Assembly: GCA_028283745.1 (NCBI GenBank)
Contig: JAPWJZ010000010.1
Location: forward strand, 1 to 64,000
DNA from: Micavibrio sp.
GTDB taxonomy: Bacteria; Pseudomonadota; Alphaproteobacteria; Micavibrionales; UBA2020
Direction: 5' to 3'
DNA: 64,000 bases
Positions 25,193 through 34,808 of the stretch are shown here, one piece after another. A program made the position numbers and the translations under genes. The notes under the pieces were generated by a model that was given only the letters and a program-made list of their open reading frames with translations, was not told the origin of the DNA and did no database searches. Numbering within the stretch: position 1 is the first letter of the stretch; every line of letters starts with the position of its first letter.

Positions 25193-25480
25193 TCAGGAAT
25201 TGGTAAAAACGACAGGATATACTTTAATTTCAACGAGATCGATGCTGCCGATGCGGGCTACGGCCACGTTCCTGCGTTCTTCCAGCAGGCGCACAAACGG
25301 GTGGTCGAGCGGGAATTCGAACTTGCGGCCTTCGCGCAGGTAATTCTGCGGCTTGTCGTAGACAAGCTTGATCTGGAAGTCGGCGCGGCAGAATTCGACA
25401 TAGCTGATAGGAAAGGGCAGCAGTTCATCGTAAGCGATGCACGGCGTGCCATCCCGCAGCGTGACGATACCTGCGTTCAT
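25193..25480 (-). CDS. Hypothetical protein coupled to the ALDH gene, 95 aa
   Basis: A 95-residue soluble protein of alternating strands and helices without recognised domain (start MNAGIVTLRDGTPCIAYDEL). Its ATG lies three bases after the aldehyde dehydrogenase stop, so the two are translationally coupled and the small protein may be made in proportion to the enzyme. No function is suggested by the sequence. Confidence 0.7.
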   Translation of the reverse strand: MNAGIVTLRDGTPCIAYDELLPFPISYVEFCRADFQIKLVYDKPQNYLREGRKFEFPLDHPFVRLLEERRNVAVARIGSIDLVEIKVYPVVFTNS

Positions 25481-25483
25481 GGC

Positions 25484-27064
25484 TTATTCCACATCAAACT
25501 TCACGCCCTGCGCCAGCGGCAGCGCGGTGCCGTAGTTGACGGTATTGGTGGAGCGGCGCATGTAGGCCTTCCAGCTGTCGGAACCGCTTTCGCGCCCGCC
25601 GCCGGTTTCTTTTTCACCGCCGAAGGCGCCGCCAATTTCAGCGCCGCTGGTGCCAAGGTTGACGTTGGCAATGCCGCAGTCGGACCCGGCGGCGGAGGTG
25701 AACAATTCAGCCTCCCGCACATCATTGGTGAAGACGCAGGACGAAAGCCCCTGCGGCACGTCGTTGTGCAGCGCCAGCGCTTCGTCAAACTTGCCGTATT
25801 TCAAAACGTACATGATGGGCGCAAAGGTTTCATGCTTCACGATGTCGGATTGCTTGGGCATTTCGACCACGGCGGGCGTGACGTAATAGGCATGCGGGTA
25901 TTCCTTCGCCAGCACGCGTTCGCCGCCAAAAACCTTGCCGCCTGCGGCTTTGGCTTTTTTCAATGTTTCCTGCATTTGCTCGTACGAGCGCTTGTCAATC
26001 AGCGGGCCCAGCAGCGTGTTTTTATCAAGCGGGCTGCCGATTTTGCCGTTGGAGAGCGAGGCATAAGCCTTTTTTACGCGGGCAACGAATTTATCCGCAA
26101 TGTCTTTTTGCACAATCAGGCGGCGCTGCGAGGTGCAGCGCTGGCCTGCCGTGCCGACCGCGCCAAAGACCGTCGCCATCAGCGCCAGTTCAGGATCCGC
26201 CGAAGGTGTCAGCACCATGGCGTTGTTGCCGCCCAGCTCGAGGATGCAGCGGCCAAAGCGTGCTGCCACGCGCGGGGCCACTTCGCGGCCCATGCGGGTG
26301 GAACCGGTTGCCGAAATAACGGGGATGCGTTTATCATCCACCAGCTTTTCGCCAATGTTGCGCTCGCCCTGCACCAGTTCGGAGAGGCCTTCCGGCACGT
26401 AATCCAGCTGTGCGGCGGCTTTTTCAAACAGTGACTGGCAGGCAAGGGCGGTAAGGGGCGTTTTCTCGGACGGCTTCCAGACAACGCTGTCGCCGCAGAC
26501 GACGGCCAGCGCGAAGTTCCAGCACCAGACCGCGACGGGGAAATTGAAGGCGGAAATAACGCCGACCACGCCGACGGGGTGCCAGTTTTCCTGCATTTTG
26601 TGCTGCGGGCGCTCGGACGCGATGGTGAGGCCGTAAATCTGGCGCGACAGGCCGACGGCGTAATCGCAAATGTCGATCATCTCCTGCACTTCGCCAAGGC
26701 CTTCGGTGATGATTTTACCGGCTTCAAGCGTGACAAGCTTGCCAAGGTCTTCCTTATGCTGGCGCAGAATGTCGCCGTACAGGCGGATCAGTTCGCCGCG
26801 GCGGGGGCCGGGCACGGTGCGCCATTTCAGGAAGGCATCGTGCGCGCTGGCAATTTTTGCCTCCAGCGTTTTCGGTGTATCAACCGTGACCTTGCCGAGC
26901 AGCGAGCCGTCGATGGGGCTGTTTACCTTCAGCGTGCCGCCGGTGAAGGCCTTGGGTGCAACGCCCATTTTTTTCAGCAGGTGGGCTGCGGTATCCGCCA
27001 GTGCCATTTCCTGCACGTTGCTGTTCACGGCGTTCTTCACGGCGGCTTTTTTCTTCGCGGTCAT
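25484..27064 (-). CDS. amaB: ALDH7-type aldehyde dehydrogenase (aminoadipate-semialdehyde type)
   Basis: A 526-residue NAD-dependent aldehyde dehydrogenase. Catalytic Cys310 sits in GQRCTSQRR and Glu276 in LELGGNN. AFNFPVAVWCWN, the SERPQHKMQENWHPVG segment and the late GGRESGSDSWKAYMRRSTNT are typical of the ALDH7 group, whose bacterial members oxidise L-2-aminoadipate 6-semialdehyde to 2-aminoadipate in lysine catabolism. The exact substrate is inferred from family. ATG at 27064 is chosen over GTG at 27073, since AGGAG lies eight bases before the ATG. No other lysine-degradation gene is adjacent. Confidence 0.85.
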   Translation of the reverse strand: MTAKKKAAVKNAVNSNVQEMALADTAAHLLKKMGVAPKAFTGGTLKVNSPIDGSLLGKVTVDTPKTLEAKIASAHDAFLKWRTVPGPRRGELIRLYGDILRQHKEDLGKLVTLEAGKIITEGLGEVQEMIDICDYAVGLSRQIYGLTIASERPQHKMQENWHPVGVVGVISAFNFPVAVWCWNFALAVVCGDSVVWKPSEKTPLTALACQSLFEKAAAQLDYVPEGLSELVQGERNIGEKLVDDKRIPVISATGSTRMGREVAPRVAARFGRCILELGGNNAMVLTPSADPELALMATVFGAVGTAGQRCTSQRRLIVQKDIADKFVARVKKAYASLSNGKIGSPLDKNTLLGPLIDKRSYEQMQETLKKAKAAGGKVFGGERVLAKEYPHAYYVTPAVVEMPKQSDIVKHETFAPIMYVLKYGKFDEALALHNDVPQGLSSCVFTNDVREAELFTSAAGSDCGIANVNLGTSGAEIGGAFGGEKETGGGRESGSDSWKAYMRRSTNTVNYGTALPLAQGVKFDVE

Positions 27065-27231
27065 GGTGGTCACTCCTGCTTGCTCGAAACTGATGCTCTA
27101 ATATGCTTGAAGTGGGGCGTTTGCTCAACGGCGCTTACGTTTTCATAATGGCTTTATGGCGCGAAATGTAAGGCATTTTTAATGAAAAGGGTGGCAAGAT
27201 AGGGTGGTTGAAAGCCGTATTGCGGGTTGTC

Positions 27232-27879
27232 ATGCGTTTTTACCTTCGTCTCGCCGCCATCCTTTTTTGCGTCCTGTTCGGCCTGTGCCTGCTGGCACCG
27301 GCGGCGCGCGCGTTTCATGTCTATTCGCCGTTCTTTAAAACCACCAGCCGCGTCATTGACAACGCTGGTGTGCTGACCGTTAAATGGCGCACCAAGCTTT
27401 CGGAGCTGGCGGAAGATACGGATTATTTTACGGGGCGCACGGTGATTATTTTGACCGTGCCGAGCCTTGACGGCGTCAAGCCGGAATATTACGCCGTTAC
27501 CGCCGGCGAACAATTTGGTATTGGTGCGGCTTCAAAACCCGGCGTGCTGTTGCTGCTGGCGCGTAAAGAGCGGCGCATCCAGATTACGATTGGTGCGGGG
27601 CTTGAAAATATCCTCACCCCCTCCGTCATCAACTCCATCATGAAAGAACGCGTGAACCCGAGGCTGGAACAGAACGATGCCGGCGGCGCGCTTGAGGCGG
27701 CGGCCACAGCCGTGTTTGAAGCTCTGCAGGGCCGCTATGCAAGCCATGCGCAGATGTTGAGGGAATATATGCCCGCCATCATCATCTTTCCGCTGGCGGT
27801 TATTTTCTTCGTGTTCTTTACGGGCAGCCGCGGGCAGGGCATTAATATTTTCGGCGGCGGCGCCGCGGGACGGTGGTAA
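27232..27879 (+). CDS. TPM-domain protein, exported and membrane-anchored
   Basis: The ATG at 27232 gives an N-terminal signal (MRFYLRLAAILFCVLFGLCLLAPAARA) and a TPM domain (VIDNAGVLT start; GVLLLLARKERRIQITIGAGLE core) followed by a C-terminal membrane helix (YMPAIIIFPLAVIFFVFFTG) and a Gly-rich tail. TPM proteins are periplasmic, often beside LemA; some have phosphatase or photosystem-repair roles, and most are uncharacterised. An in-frame TTG at 27208 is an alternative start. The next TPM gene begins two bases after its stop. Confidence 0.8.
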   Translation: MRFYLRLAAILFCVLFGLCLLAPAARAFHVYSPFFKTTSRVIDNAGVLTVKWRTKLSELAEDTDYFTGRTVIILTVPSLDGVKPEYYAVTAGEQFGIGAASKPGVLLLLARKERRIQITIGAGLENILTPSVINSIMKERVNPRLEQNDAGGALEAAATAVFEALQGRYASHAQMLREYMPAIIIFPLAVIFFVFFTGSRGQGINIFGGGAAGRW

Positions 27880-27881
27880 AC

Positions 27882-28532
27882 ATGCCTTTTCAGGTAACGG
27901 ATAAAATGCGCGAGGATGTGCGCAAGGCGGTTGAGGAGCTGGAACGGCAGACGACGGGGGAAATGGTTTGCGTGATTGCGCAGTCATCTGCCCGTTACGT
28001 CATGTTCCCGTTGTTCTGGGCGGCATTTCTGGCGCTGTTGTCGCCGGTGCTGAACCCGCTATTGGCCTTGCTGTTGCCGCAAGCTGGCATTGCCGTGACA
28101 TTTGCGGAGCAGGGGCTGGTTTTCGCGCTGCTGTGCCTGTTGTTCACCGGCACGCCGCTGCGCCACAAATTAACGCCCGCCGCCGTGCGTCTTGGCAATT
28201 GCCACCGCTATGCCTTTGAACAGTTCTTTACGCAGCGCCTGAATGAAACCGGCAAACGCTCCGGCGTGATGCTGTTCGTGTCGGTGGATGAACGCTATGT
28301 GGAATTGATTGCCGACCGCGGCATCAACGACAAAGTGCAGCCCGGTATCTGGAGCGGGATCGTCAACGGCTTCATCGCCGATATTCATGCAGGCCGTGTG
28401 CATGAAGGGTATTTAAAGGCGATAACCTCCTGCAAAGAAATCCTCACCCGCCACTTCCCCGAAGTGAAGGACGACATTAACGAGCTTGGCGACAACCTCA
28501 TCGAGCTGCCGAAGGCGCGGTTTTTAAGTTGA
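27882..28532 (+). CDS. Second TPM-domain protein with a central membrane hairpin
   Basis: A 216-residue protein starting two bases after the previous gene; GTGG lies before the ATG. It has an N-terminal TPM start (VRKAVEELERQTTGEMVCVI), two membrane helices at about 45-95, then the other half of the TPM domain (GVMLFVSVDERYVELIADRGI). The split arrangement matches the TPM partner of LemA-TPM operons, but no lemA is in the window. The role is unknown; it is probably an envelope protein working with its neighbour. Confidence 0.8.
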   Translation: MPFQVTDKMREDVRKAVEELERQTTGEMVCVIAQSSARYVMFPLFWAAFLALLSPVLNPLLALLLPQAGIAVTFAEQGLVFALLCLLFTGTPLRHKLTPAAVRLGNCHRYAFEQFFTQRLNETGKRSGVMLFVSVDERYVELIADRGINDKVQPGIWSGIVNGFIADIHAGRVHEGYLKAITSCKEILTRHFPEVKDDINELGDNLIELPKARFLS

Positions 28533-28536
28533 TACT

Positions 28537-29307
28537 TTAGTTAAGATTGAAAATCATCAGGCAGGCTTTATCTGTTCTATTGTAGTAAACGCCTGTGGTT
28601 GCCGCTGTGCAGCGGTTCCCGCCATCATCCACGTGAATAGTCCCAGTTTTGCCGTTGCCATCGTCAAATTTTATGTCGATGCTTTGCGCCTGAACAGACG
28701 TAAGGACGGCAGGGTTATTGGGCCCCGGGTTCGGGTCGCCCGCCGCGGTTAGATGGAGCATGAAGTACATGCCGCTAGCGGCGTTGTCACCTGTTTCGTT
28801 CGTTAACAACGTATGGAAACCGCCGTTGAATTTTGCGGCAGGGTGCGTTTCCCCCCATGCCGGTTTCAAGGGGTCGGCACTGATATTGATTCCTGAAATA
28901 AGATTGGCATCGGCCAAATGCTTCCAGAACATTGTGGTTTCAAGCTGCGGCAGGGCTGTGGTGGCGCTTTGGTCATCATGGCTAAAGTTATCCGTCATCA
29001 TGCCCACCATGCCATCGCCGTTGCCGTTGTAGCAGTTATTGGCGGCTGTGCAATTGGGTATGCGCGATGTCGCGTTAACCATGTCGCCGGGTATGCTGTT
29101 ATAAATATCGTGAAAGGTTTCATAGGCGGCGCGATAGCCCTGCACTTGCTGCACAGTGGCCTTTATGCCCGCATTATTGATGAGCTCTTGGCCCTTCAGA
29201 ATGCCGCCGATAAGAAGGCCGATAATAGTCATGACAATGGCAAGCTCGACAAGCGTAAAGCCACAATTGAGTGAATGATGACGCGTATATATTGGATTCG
29301 CAGACAC
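28537..29307 (-). CDS. Type IV prepilin-like protein (pseudopilin)
   Basis: The prepilin peptidase site is perfect: a short leader ending CG, then FTLVELAIV and a hydrophobic helix (FTLVELAIVMTIIGLLIGGI), with Glu at position 5 of the mature protein. The mature part has paired cysteines and GDGMVGMMTD-like segments as in cyanobacterial or major pseudopilins. Start GTG at 29307 follows a GGGGGG ribosome-binding sequence by about nine bases. No pilus or type II secretion genes are adjacent, so it is an orphan, presumably processed by a peptidase and assembled by machinery encoded elsewhere. Confidence 0.85.
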   Translation of the reverse strand: MSANPIYTRHHSLNCGFTLVELAIVMTIIGLLIGGILKGQELINNAGIKATVQQVQGYRAAYETFHDIYNSIPGDMVNATSRIPNCTAANNCYNGNGDGMVGMMTDNFSHDDQSATTALPQLETTMFWKHLADANLISGINISADPLKPAWGETHPAAKFNGGFHTLLTNETGDNAASGMYFMLHLTAAGDPNPGPNNPAVLTSVQAQSIDIKFDDGNGKTGTIHVDDGGNRCTAATTGVYYNRTDKACLMIFNLN

Positions 29308-29432
29308 GCTGCATTACCCCCCGGTATAGACAGCCTTTAAACGAGTATATGATATTTTAGTTAAATTTTTCCTATGCGCCTGTTCAAATGAAGCGGCGAT
29401 TAAAAGCTTGCTTGATTTATCAGAGGGTTATT

Positions 29433-30458
29433 TTAAGTCCAATCAAGGATAACCTTGCCGGATTCACCGGACAAGACGGTATCAAACGCCTTCTGGAAGT
29501 CATCCGCCTTGTAGGTATGCGTGACCATGGCCGAAAGGTCGAGGCCGGATTGCACCATGGCCTTCATTTTGTACCAGGTCTCGTACATTTCGCGGCCGTA
29601 GATGCCCTTCAGGATAAGGCCCTTGAAAATCACCTTGTTCCAGTCAATCGCAAGGTCGGCGGGCAGCAGACCGAGCAGTGAAATTTTTCCGCCGTGGCGG
29701 GTAACGTCCAGCATGTCGCGGAAGGCTGATCCCACGCCTGACATTTCAAGGCCAACGTCAAAGCCTTCGGTCATGCCAAGCTCTTTCATCACGTCGCGCA
29801 GGTTTTGCTTGCCGACGTTGACGGCTTTCGTTGCGCCCATCTTTTTCGCGAGCTCGAGGCGGTAGGGGTTGATGTCTGTCACCACGACATGGCGGGCACC
29901 TGCGAAACGGCAGATGGCCGCGGCCATGCAGCCGATAGGGCCGCCGCCGGTAATCAGCACGTCTTCGCCGACAAGGTCAAACGACAGCGCCGTATGCACG
30001 GCATTGCCCAGCGGGTCGAAGAAGGCAGCGATATCATCAGAAATATCATCCGACAGCGGAAAAATGTTGGAAGCGGGCAGCGCGAAGTATTCGGCAAAGG
30101 CTCCCTGGCGGTTCACGCCGACGCCGATGGTACGCACACACAGGTGTTGCTTGCCGGCGCGGCAGTTGCGGCAGGTGCCGCAGGTGAGGTGGCCTTCGCC
30201 GGAAACGCGCTGGCCAATTTTAAGATCCTTCACCATGCTGCCGATCTGGGCAATTTCGCCCATCCATTCATGGCCCGTAATCATCGGCACGGGAACGGCT
30301 TTTTGCGACCAGGCATCCCATTTGTAAATATGGATGTCGGTGCCGCAAATGGACGTCTTGCGGATTTTAACGAGGACGTCGTTAGGGCCAATTTCAGGCA
30401 CCGGCGCATCAATCATCCAGATACCGGGCTTGGCTTCTTTTTTGCAGAGGGCTTTCAT
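29433..30458 (-). CDS. tdh: L-threonine 3-dehydrogenase
   Basis: Tdh oxidises L-threonine with NAD to 2-amino-3-ketobutyrate. The 341-residue zinc alcohol-dehydrogenase-type protein has catalytic-zinc ligands Cys38, His63 and Glu64 (GHEWMG), the structural-zinc quartet Cys93, 96, 99 and 107, and the cofactor motif GGGPIG. It is the last gene of the operon kbl, small membrane protein, tdh, which together convert threonine to glycine and acetyl-CoA. Confidence 0.95.
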   Translation of the reverse strand: MKALCKKEAKPGIWMIDAPVPEIGPNDVLVKIRKTSICGTDIHIYKWDAWSQKAVPVPMITGHEWMGEIAQIGSMVKDLKIGQRVSGEGHLTCGTCRNCRAGKQHLCVRTIGVGVNRQGAFAEYFALPASNIFPLSDDISDDIAAFFDPLGNAVHTALSFDLVGEDVLITGGGPIGCMAAAICRFAGARHVVVTDINPYRLELAKKMGATKAVNVGKQNLRDVMKELGMTEGFDVGLEMSGVGSAFRDMLDVTRHGGKISLLGLLPADLAIDWNKVIFKGLILKGIYGREMYETWYKMKAMVQSGLDLSAMVTHTYKADDFQKAFDTVLSGESGKVILDWT

Positions 30459-30485
30459 GGCGGCGGGTATCCGGAAGGTTAATGT

Positions 30486-30896
30486 TTAAGCGGCTGGCAG
30501 GCTGTTAAAAAGGAATACAAGGCCTGCAATGACCGGGATAAGGCTGATCAGAGATAGCAACTTGCCAAGCCTGCTGGTGAAGACGATGGCGTAGAGAAGC
30601 ACGGTCGGGATGAGCGATGCCCCCAAAATCCATTGAGGCATTTCGCCTGTACCATCCAGTGCTTTGTGCAGCGTGATCATCGCGTCACCATTGCCCGTCT
30701 GGTGGACGACGTAGGTAAGCCAAAGATTTGCGCTGACAAGTGCCACGGCCAGCGGCGCGGCATAGCCGACTAACAGAATGATGAATTTGATGACGATGCT
30801 GTCAAAAGCATGCTTTTTCCCCGCTTGGGGTGAAACGGGCGCAGTGGGGGCAGCAGGTGCGGCGGGCACTTCAGGCGTTGCCGGTGTTTCGGTCAT
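30486..30896 (-). CDS. Small membrane protein between kbl and tdh, 136 aa
   Basis: An Ala/Pro-rich cytoplasmic N-terminus (about residues 1-28) is followed by three hydrophobic helices ([56 protein letters not shown]). No family is recognised. Its ATG overlaps the kbl stop by four bases (ATGA), so it is translated with kbl; it lies 27 bases before tdh. Its place inside a catabolic operon suggests a threonine- or glycine-related envelope role, but nothing in the sequence proves it. Confidence 0.75.
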   Translation of the reverse strand: MTETPATPEVPAAPAAPTAPVSPQAGKKHAFDSIVIKFIILLVGYAAPLAVALVSANLWLTYVVHQTGNGDAMITLHKALDGTGEMPQWILGASLIPTVLLYAIVFTSRLGKLLSLISLIPVIAGLVFLFNSLPAA

Positions 30897-32098
30897 TTTA
30901 TGACTCCCAGTTGTTTGCCGATTTTTTCAAAAGCTTTAATGGCGTGGTCGAGGTGTTTGGTGTCGTGCGCCGCCGACATTTGCGTGCGGATGCGCGCCTT
31001 GCCCTGCGGCACCACGGGGAAGGAGAAGGCGATGACGTAAAGCCCTTCTTCCAGCAGCAGGTCGGCCATTTTTTTGGCCAGCACGGCGTCATGCAGCATG
31101 ACGGGGATGATGGCGTGTTCGCCCGGCACCAGCTCGAAGCCGAGCGCGGCCATGTGCTTGCGGAAGTACAGTGCGTTGTCGCGCAGCTTTTGCAGGCGTG
31201 CCGGTTCTTCCTGAATAAGGTCAAGCGCGGCAATGCTGGCCCCTGCAATGGCAGGCGCAACCGTATTGGAGAACAGGTACGGGCGCGAGCGCTGGCGCAG
31301 CCATTCGATGATTTCCTTGCGGCCGGACGTATAACCGCCGGAGGCACCGCCAAGCGCCTTGCCGAAGGTGCCGGTGAGGATATCCACGCGGTCCTGCACG
31401 CCCCAGTATTCGGGTGTGCCCGCGCCGGTCTTGCCGGTGAAACCGACGGCGTGGCTGTCATCCACCATCACCATCGCGCCGTATTTATCGGCAAGGTCGC
31501 AAATGGCGGGCAGGTTGGCGATGATGCCATCCATGGAGAAAACACCGTCGGTCGCAATCAGCTTGAACCTTGCGCCTTCTGCCTTCTTCAATTGTTCTTC
31601 AAGGTCGGCCATGTCGTTGTTGGCATAGCGGAAGCGCTGCGCCTTGCACAGGCGAATGCCATCAATGATGCTGGCGTGGTTGAGCGCGTCGGAAATAACC
31701 GCGTCCTGCTCCCCCAGAATGGTTTCGAACAGCCCGCCGTTAGCGTCGAAGCAGGATGTATAAAGAATAGTGTCTTCCATGCGCAGGTAGCTGCTCATGC
31801 GGCTTTCAAGCTGCTTGTGCAGGTTTTGCGTGCCGCAGATGAAGCGGACGGACGCAAGGCCGAAGCCGTGGCGGTCAAGCGCCTCATGCGCGGCCTTGAT
31901 CAGGCGCGGGTGGTTGGCAAGGCCGAGGTAGTTGTTGGCGCACAAATTGATAACGGTGCGATCGTCGTTTTGCGGACGATGCACGGTAATGTCCGCCTGC
32001 TGGGGGGAAACAATGATGCGCTCGGCTTTATACAGCCCCTGTTCGTGCAGGGCGGCGGTTTCAGCGGCGAGGTGTTTGAGAAGCGGGGCGGCCGTCAT
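30893..32098 (-). CDS. kbl: Glycine C-acetyltransferase
   Basis: Kbl (2-amino-3-ketobutyrate CoA ligase) cleaves the Tdh product with CoA to glycine and acetyl-CoA. The 401-residue PLP enzyme carries Lys247 in [10 protein letters not shown], which binds PLP, and [12 protein letters not shown] and DDSHAVGF, all typical of the alpha-oxoamine synthases; length and the tdh neighbour single out Kbl. AAAGGA lies about nine bases before the ATG at 32098, making this the first gene of the operon. Confidence 0.95.
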   Translation of the reverse strand: MTAAPLLKHLAAETAALHEQGLYKAERIIVSPQQADITVHRPQNDDRTVINLCANNYLGLANHPRLIKAAHEALDRHGFGLASVRFICGTQNLHKQLESRMSSYLRMEDTILYTSCFDANGGLFETILGEQDAVISDALNHASIIDGIRLCKAQRFRYANNDMADLEEQLKKAEGARFKLIATDGVFSMDGIIANLPAICDLADKYGAMVMVDDSHAVGFTGKTGAGTPEYWGVQDRVDILTGTFGKALGGASGGYTSGRKEIIEWLRQRSRPYLFSNTVAPAIAGASIAALDLIQEEPARLQKLRDNALYFRKHMAALGFELVPGEHAIIPVMLHDAVLAKKMADLLLEEGLYVIAFSFPVVPQGKARIRTQMSAAHDTKHLDHAIKAFEKIGKQLGVIK

Positions 32099-32185
32099 GA
32101 CAAATTTCCTTTAAAAGCTAAACGAAACTTAGCACATAACGCCGCCCGCCCCAAGCTGATGCCAAGGGTCTTTTACGGGAGCTTT

Positions 32186-32656
32186 TTAGATATGGCAGCT
32201 GGCAAGTCCACGTTTTTCCAGATACTGCTGGTGATAGTCTTCCGCGATATAAAAGGTTTGCGCAGGCTCCACGCTGGTTGCGATGGGCTTTTTGTATTTG
32301 CCAGAATCAGCCAAGGCCTTTTTCGCCCGTTCCGCCTGTTCGGCCTGTTCATCCGAATAGGTGAAAATGGCGGTGCGGTACTGGGTGCCTTCATCCGGCC
32401 CCTGGCGGTTCACTTCGGTCGGGTTGTGGCAGGACCAGAAGGTCTTCAGGATGTCTTCATACGAAATTTGCGCGGGGTCAAACTCCACCAGCACAACTTC
32501 CGCATGGCCGGATTCATCGCTGCAGACTTCTTTGTAGGTGGGGTTATCCGTATGGCCGCCCATATAGCCGACAGCGGTGGATTGTACGCCCTTCAGCTTG
32601 CGAAAGGCCGCTTCCACGCCCCAAAAACACCCTGCGCCAAATGCCGCTTTTTCCAT
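32186..32656 (-). CDS. msrA: Peptide methionine sulfoxide reductase MsrA
   Basis: MsrA reduces methionine-S-sulfoxide in proteins and free amino acid. The 156-residue protein has the active-site GCFWG at 9-13 with Cys10, and typical segments YMGGHTDNPTY, SGHAEVVLVEFDP and GTQYRTAIF. ATG at 32656 follows AGGAG by eight bases; the longer reading frame upstream is not needed. The C-terminal Cys near the end (ASCHI) could be the resolving cysteine. Confidence 0.95.
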   Translation of the reverse strand: MEKAAFGAGCFWGVEAAFRKLKGVQSTAVGYMGGHTDNPTYKEVCSDESGHAEVVLVEFDPAQISYEDILKTFWSCHNPTEVNRQGPDEGTQYRTAIFTYSDEQAEQAERAKKALADSGKYKKPIATSVEPAQTFYIAEDYHQQYLEKRGLASCHI

Positions 32657-32789
32657 GATCTGTCTCCTGCTGCTTTTTTGTTGTAATAACAATAGGCTGG
32701 TTATGCCGCGGGGCAAGCCCCCCAAATTCCGGCTGGCCCTTCAAAAACTTATTCGCGGCAAAGGGGGCGGGGGTTACAGGGTATAAAAT

Positions 32790-33746
32790 TTACTGTTCCG
32801 GCGTATCGTCATCATCATCGCCATACCGCGCGCCGATGTGTTTTTCGCCGCGTGCTTCGGCGAGCTTCATTTGGCGGTGGCGTTCGGCCGAGCGGGCCTT
32901 GCGGTCTGCGCTTAAACTGTCATGGCAATGCGGGCAGGAAACGCCTTCGATGTATTTATCGCTATTGCGGTCTTCAATACTGACGGGGTGGCGGCAGGAA
33001 GGGCAGAGGATGTAATGCCCTGCAGCCAGCCCTTGCCCCACAGCCACGCGCTGGTCAAAGACGAAGCATTCGCCTTCCCACAGGCTTTTTTCCGGCGGCA
33101 CGGTTTCAAGGTATTTCAAGATGCCGCCTTTGAGATGATAGACCTCCTCAAATCCCAGCTTCTTCATGTAGGCGGAAGCTTTTTCGCAGCGGATACCGCC
33201 GGTGCAGAACATGGCGACTTTTTTGTTTCTTGCGGGGTCGAGGTTTTCCTGCACGTACTGCGGGAATTCGCGGAAGGTGGCAGTATGCGGGTTGACGGCG
33301 TTTTTGAAGGTGCCGATATCAACCTCGTAACCGTTGCGGGTATCAATCACGACCGTATCGGGGTCGGAAATCACCTTGTTCCATTCATCCGCCTCAAGGT
33401 AGGTGCCGACGATTTCAGTCGGGTCGACATCCGCAAGGCCGATAGTGACGATTTCCTTCTTCAGCCGCACCTTCATGCGGTAGAAGGGCTGCGCTTCGGC
33501 GGTGGATTCCTTGTGGTCGATATCTTCAAGGCCGGGCGTGGCGCGAAGGGCGGCCAGCACGGCATTAATACCGGCACGGCTGCCCGCAATGGTGCCGTTG
33601 ATGCCTTCATGCGCAATCAACAGCGTGCCGCACACGTTGTTGCTGTCGCACACGGTTTGCAGGGCGCGTTGCAGTGCTGCGCCATCCGCAATGCGGGCGA
33701 ACTTATATAGGGCGGCGACGATAAAAAGTGCAGGTTGCTGTGACAT
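32790..33746 (-). CDS. trhO: tRNA uridine(34) hydroxylase TrhO, rhodanese-like
   Basis: TrhO (former YceA, UPF0176) makes 5-hydroxyuridine at tRNA position 34 with oxygen. The 318-residue protein has an N-terminal acylphosphatase-like half ([11 protein letters not shown]), a rhodanese domain with Cys181 in [12 protein letters not shown], and a C-terminal zinc-finger-like part with CPSC and CPHC pairs, as in the longer family members. The tail is Asp-rich. It is monocistronic and diverges from the potassium channel gene. Confidence 0.93.
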   Translation of the reverse strand: MSQQPALFIVAALYKFARIADGAALQRALQTVCDSNNVCGTLLIAHEGINGTIAGSRAGINAVLAALRATPGLEDIDHKESTAEAQPFYRMKVRLKKEIVTIGLADVDPTEIVGTYLEADEWNKVISDPDTVVIDTRNGYEVDIGTFKNAVNPHTATFREFPQYVQENLDPARNKKVAMFCTGGIRCEKASAYMKKLGFEEVYHLKGGILKYLETVPPEKSLWEGECFVFDQRVAVGQGLAAGHYILCPSCRHPVSIEDRNSDKYIEGVSCPHCHDSLSADRKARSAERHRQMKLAEARGEKHIGARYGDDDDDTPEQ

Positions 33747-33834
33747 TGCAAAAGTTTATATGAAAGGGCCGAGTTTGGCAGTGATTTTTCCGTATTTATG
33801 ATGTAAATATATGGTTACTGTCAAGGGAGACGCA

Positions 33835-34806
33835 ATGCCTGAACGCCTTCTGCAATTCGACATCATCCGCCGTGCTTTCGAATTTTACCGCACGCACCTT
33901 TCAACCGTCGGCTTTTCAATGCTGCTGCTGGGCATCGTCGGCTATGCGTCGGACGAAACGGTAGGACTGTTCTACGTCTCCATGGCGGCGGTGCTGGTGC
34001 TGGTGTCGGTCTTCCACATTCTGTTTGGCAACCGCAGCGCATTCTTCAACGTCATCTTCGCCAATGCCATTACCATTTACCTCTGCTTCTTCACCTTCTT
34101 CGTCGACAGCGTGTTCAAGGGCGTGCCGCCGGCCTATATGGCATCGGGCTTCCTTATCCCGCTGGTCAGCTTCCTTGCAGGCACCATCTGGAAGCGGCGG
34201 GAGATACAGGAAATTATCCAGTCGGAAATCTACATCAAGGAGCGTGAATTCGTGCGCTCTTTCCTCTGGCTTATCCCCATGTCGCTGATTGGCATTTGCG
34301 CCTTCGTGCTGCACCAGGTTGACCTTGATAACCCCAATGCCGTGGTCGATACGCTGCAAAACCATCTGGCAGGCGCCTTCGTTGCGGAAATGTCGGCCAT
34401 CGGCCTTGTCGCGTTTTTCGCGGCACGCGATTTTACGCTGATGATGGTGGATACAGGGGTTATTTTCAGCGACTTCTTCACCAGCAACGCACGGCTTATC
34501 AAGCCCGCTTTTGCGTTTTTCACCTTCTATTCGCTCATCATCGTCGTCTTTGCTGCTTTGTACCGGATTATCGACAGGCTGTCGGATATTCACCACTTCA
34601 TCGTGCGCGGCGTGCAGCGGGACTTAAGCTTTGTTGAAAGCATGTACTTCTCCCTCGTCACCCTCACGACGCTGGGCTATGGGGATATTGTGCCGATTAC
34701 AAACGGCATCCGCTTTATTGTGGGTTTGGAAACGTTTTTCGGCACGCTGCTGTTCTTCTTCGGTGTGCATGCCATTATTGGCCACCAGCAGGGCGAAAAG
34801 AAATAA
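33835..34806 (+). CDS. Potassium channel-like membrane protein
   Basis: A 323-residue protein with several hydrophobic helices, ending in an ion-channel pore module: pore helix and filter TLGYGDI with Thr279 to Asp284, then a last helix (FIVGLETFFGTLLFFFGVHA). The filter matches potassium-selective channels. The N-terminal part (at least six helices) does not show a charged S4 voltage sensor. ATG at 33835 follows GGGAG by six bases, so the upstream in-frame ATG at 33811 is rejected. It has no regulatory RCK domain. Confidence 0.85.
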   Translation: MPERLLQFDIIRRAFEFYRTHLSTVGFSMLLLGIVGYASDETVGLFYVSMAAVLVLVSVFHILFGNRSAFFNVIFANAITIYLCFFTFFVDSVFKGVPPAYMASGFLIPLVSFLAGTIWKRREIQEIIQSEIYIKEREFVRSFLWLIPMSLIGICAFVLHQVDLDNPNAVVDTLQNHLAGAFVAEMSAIGLVAFFAARDFTLMMVDTGVIFSDFFTSNARLIKPAFAFFTFYSLIIVVFAALYRIIDRLSDIHHFIVRGVQRDLSFVESMYFSLVTLTTLGYGDIVPITNGIRFIVGLETFFGTLLFFFGVHAIIGHQQGEKK

Positions 34807-34808
34807 AG

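Noticed and set aside
30830..32686. 618-codon plus-strand frame opposite kbl and msrA
   Set aside because: It crosses two conserved minus-strand genes and their spacer; codon-bias shadow.
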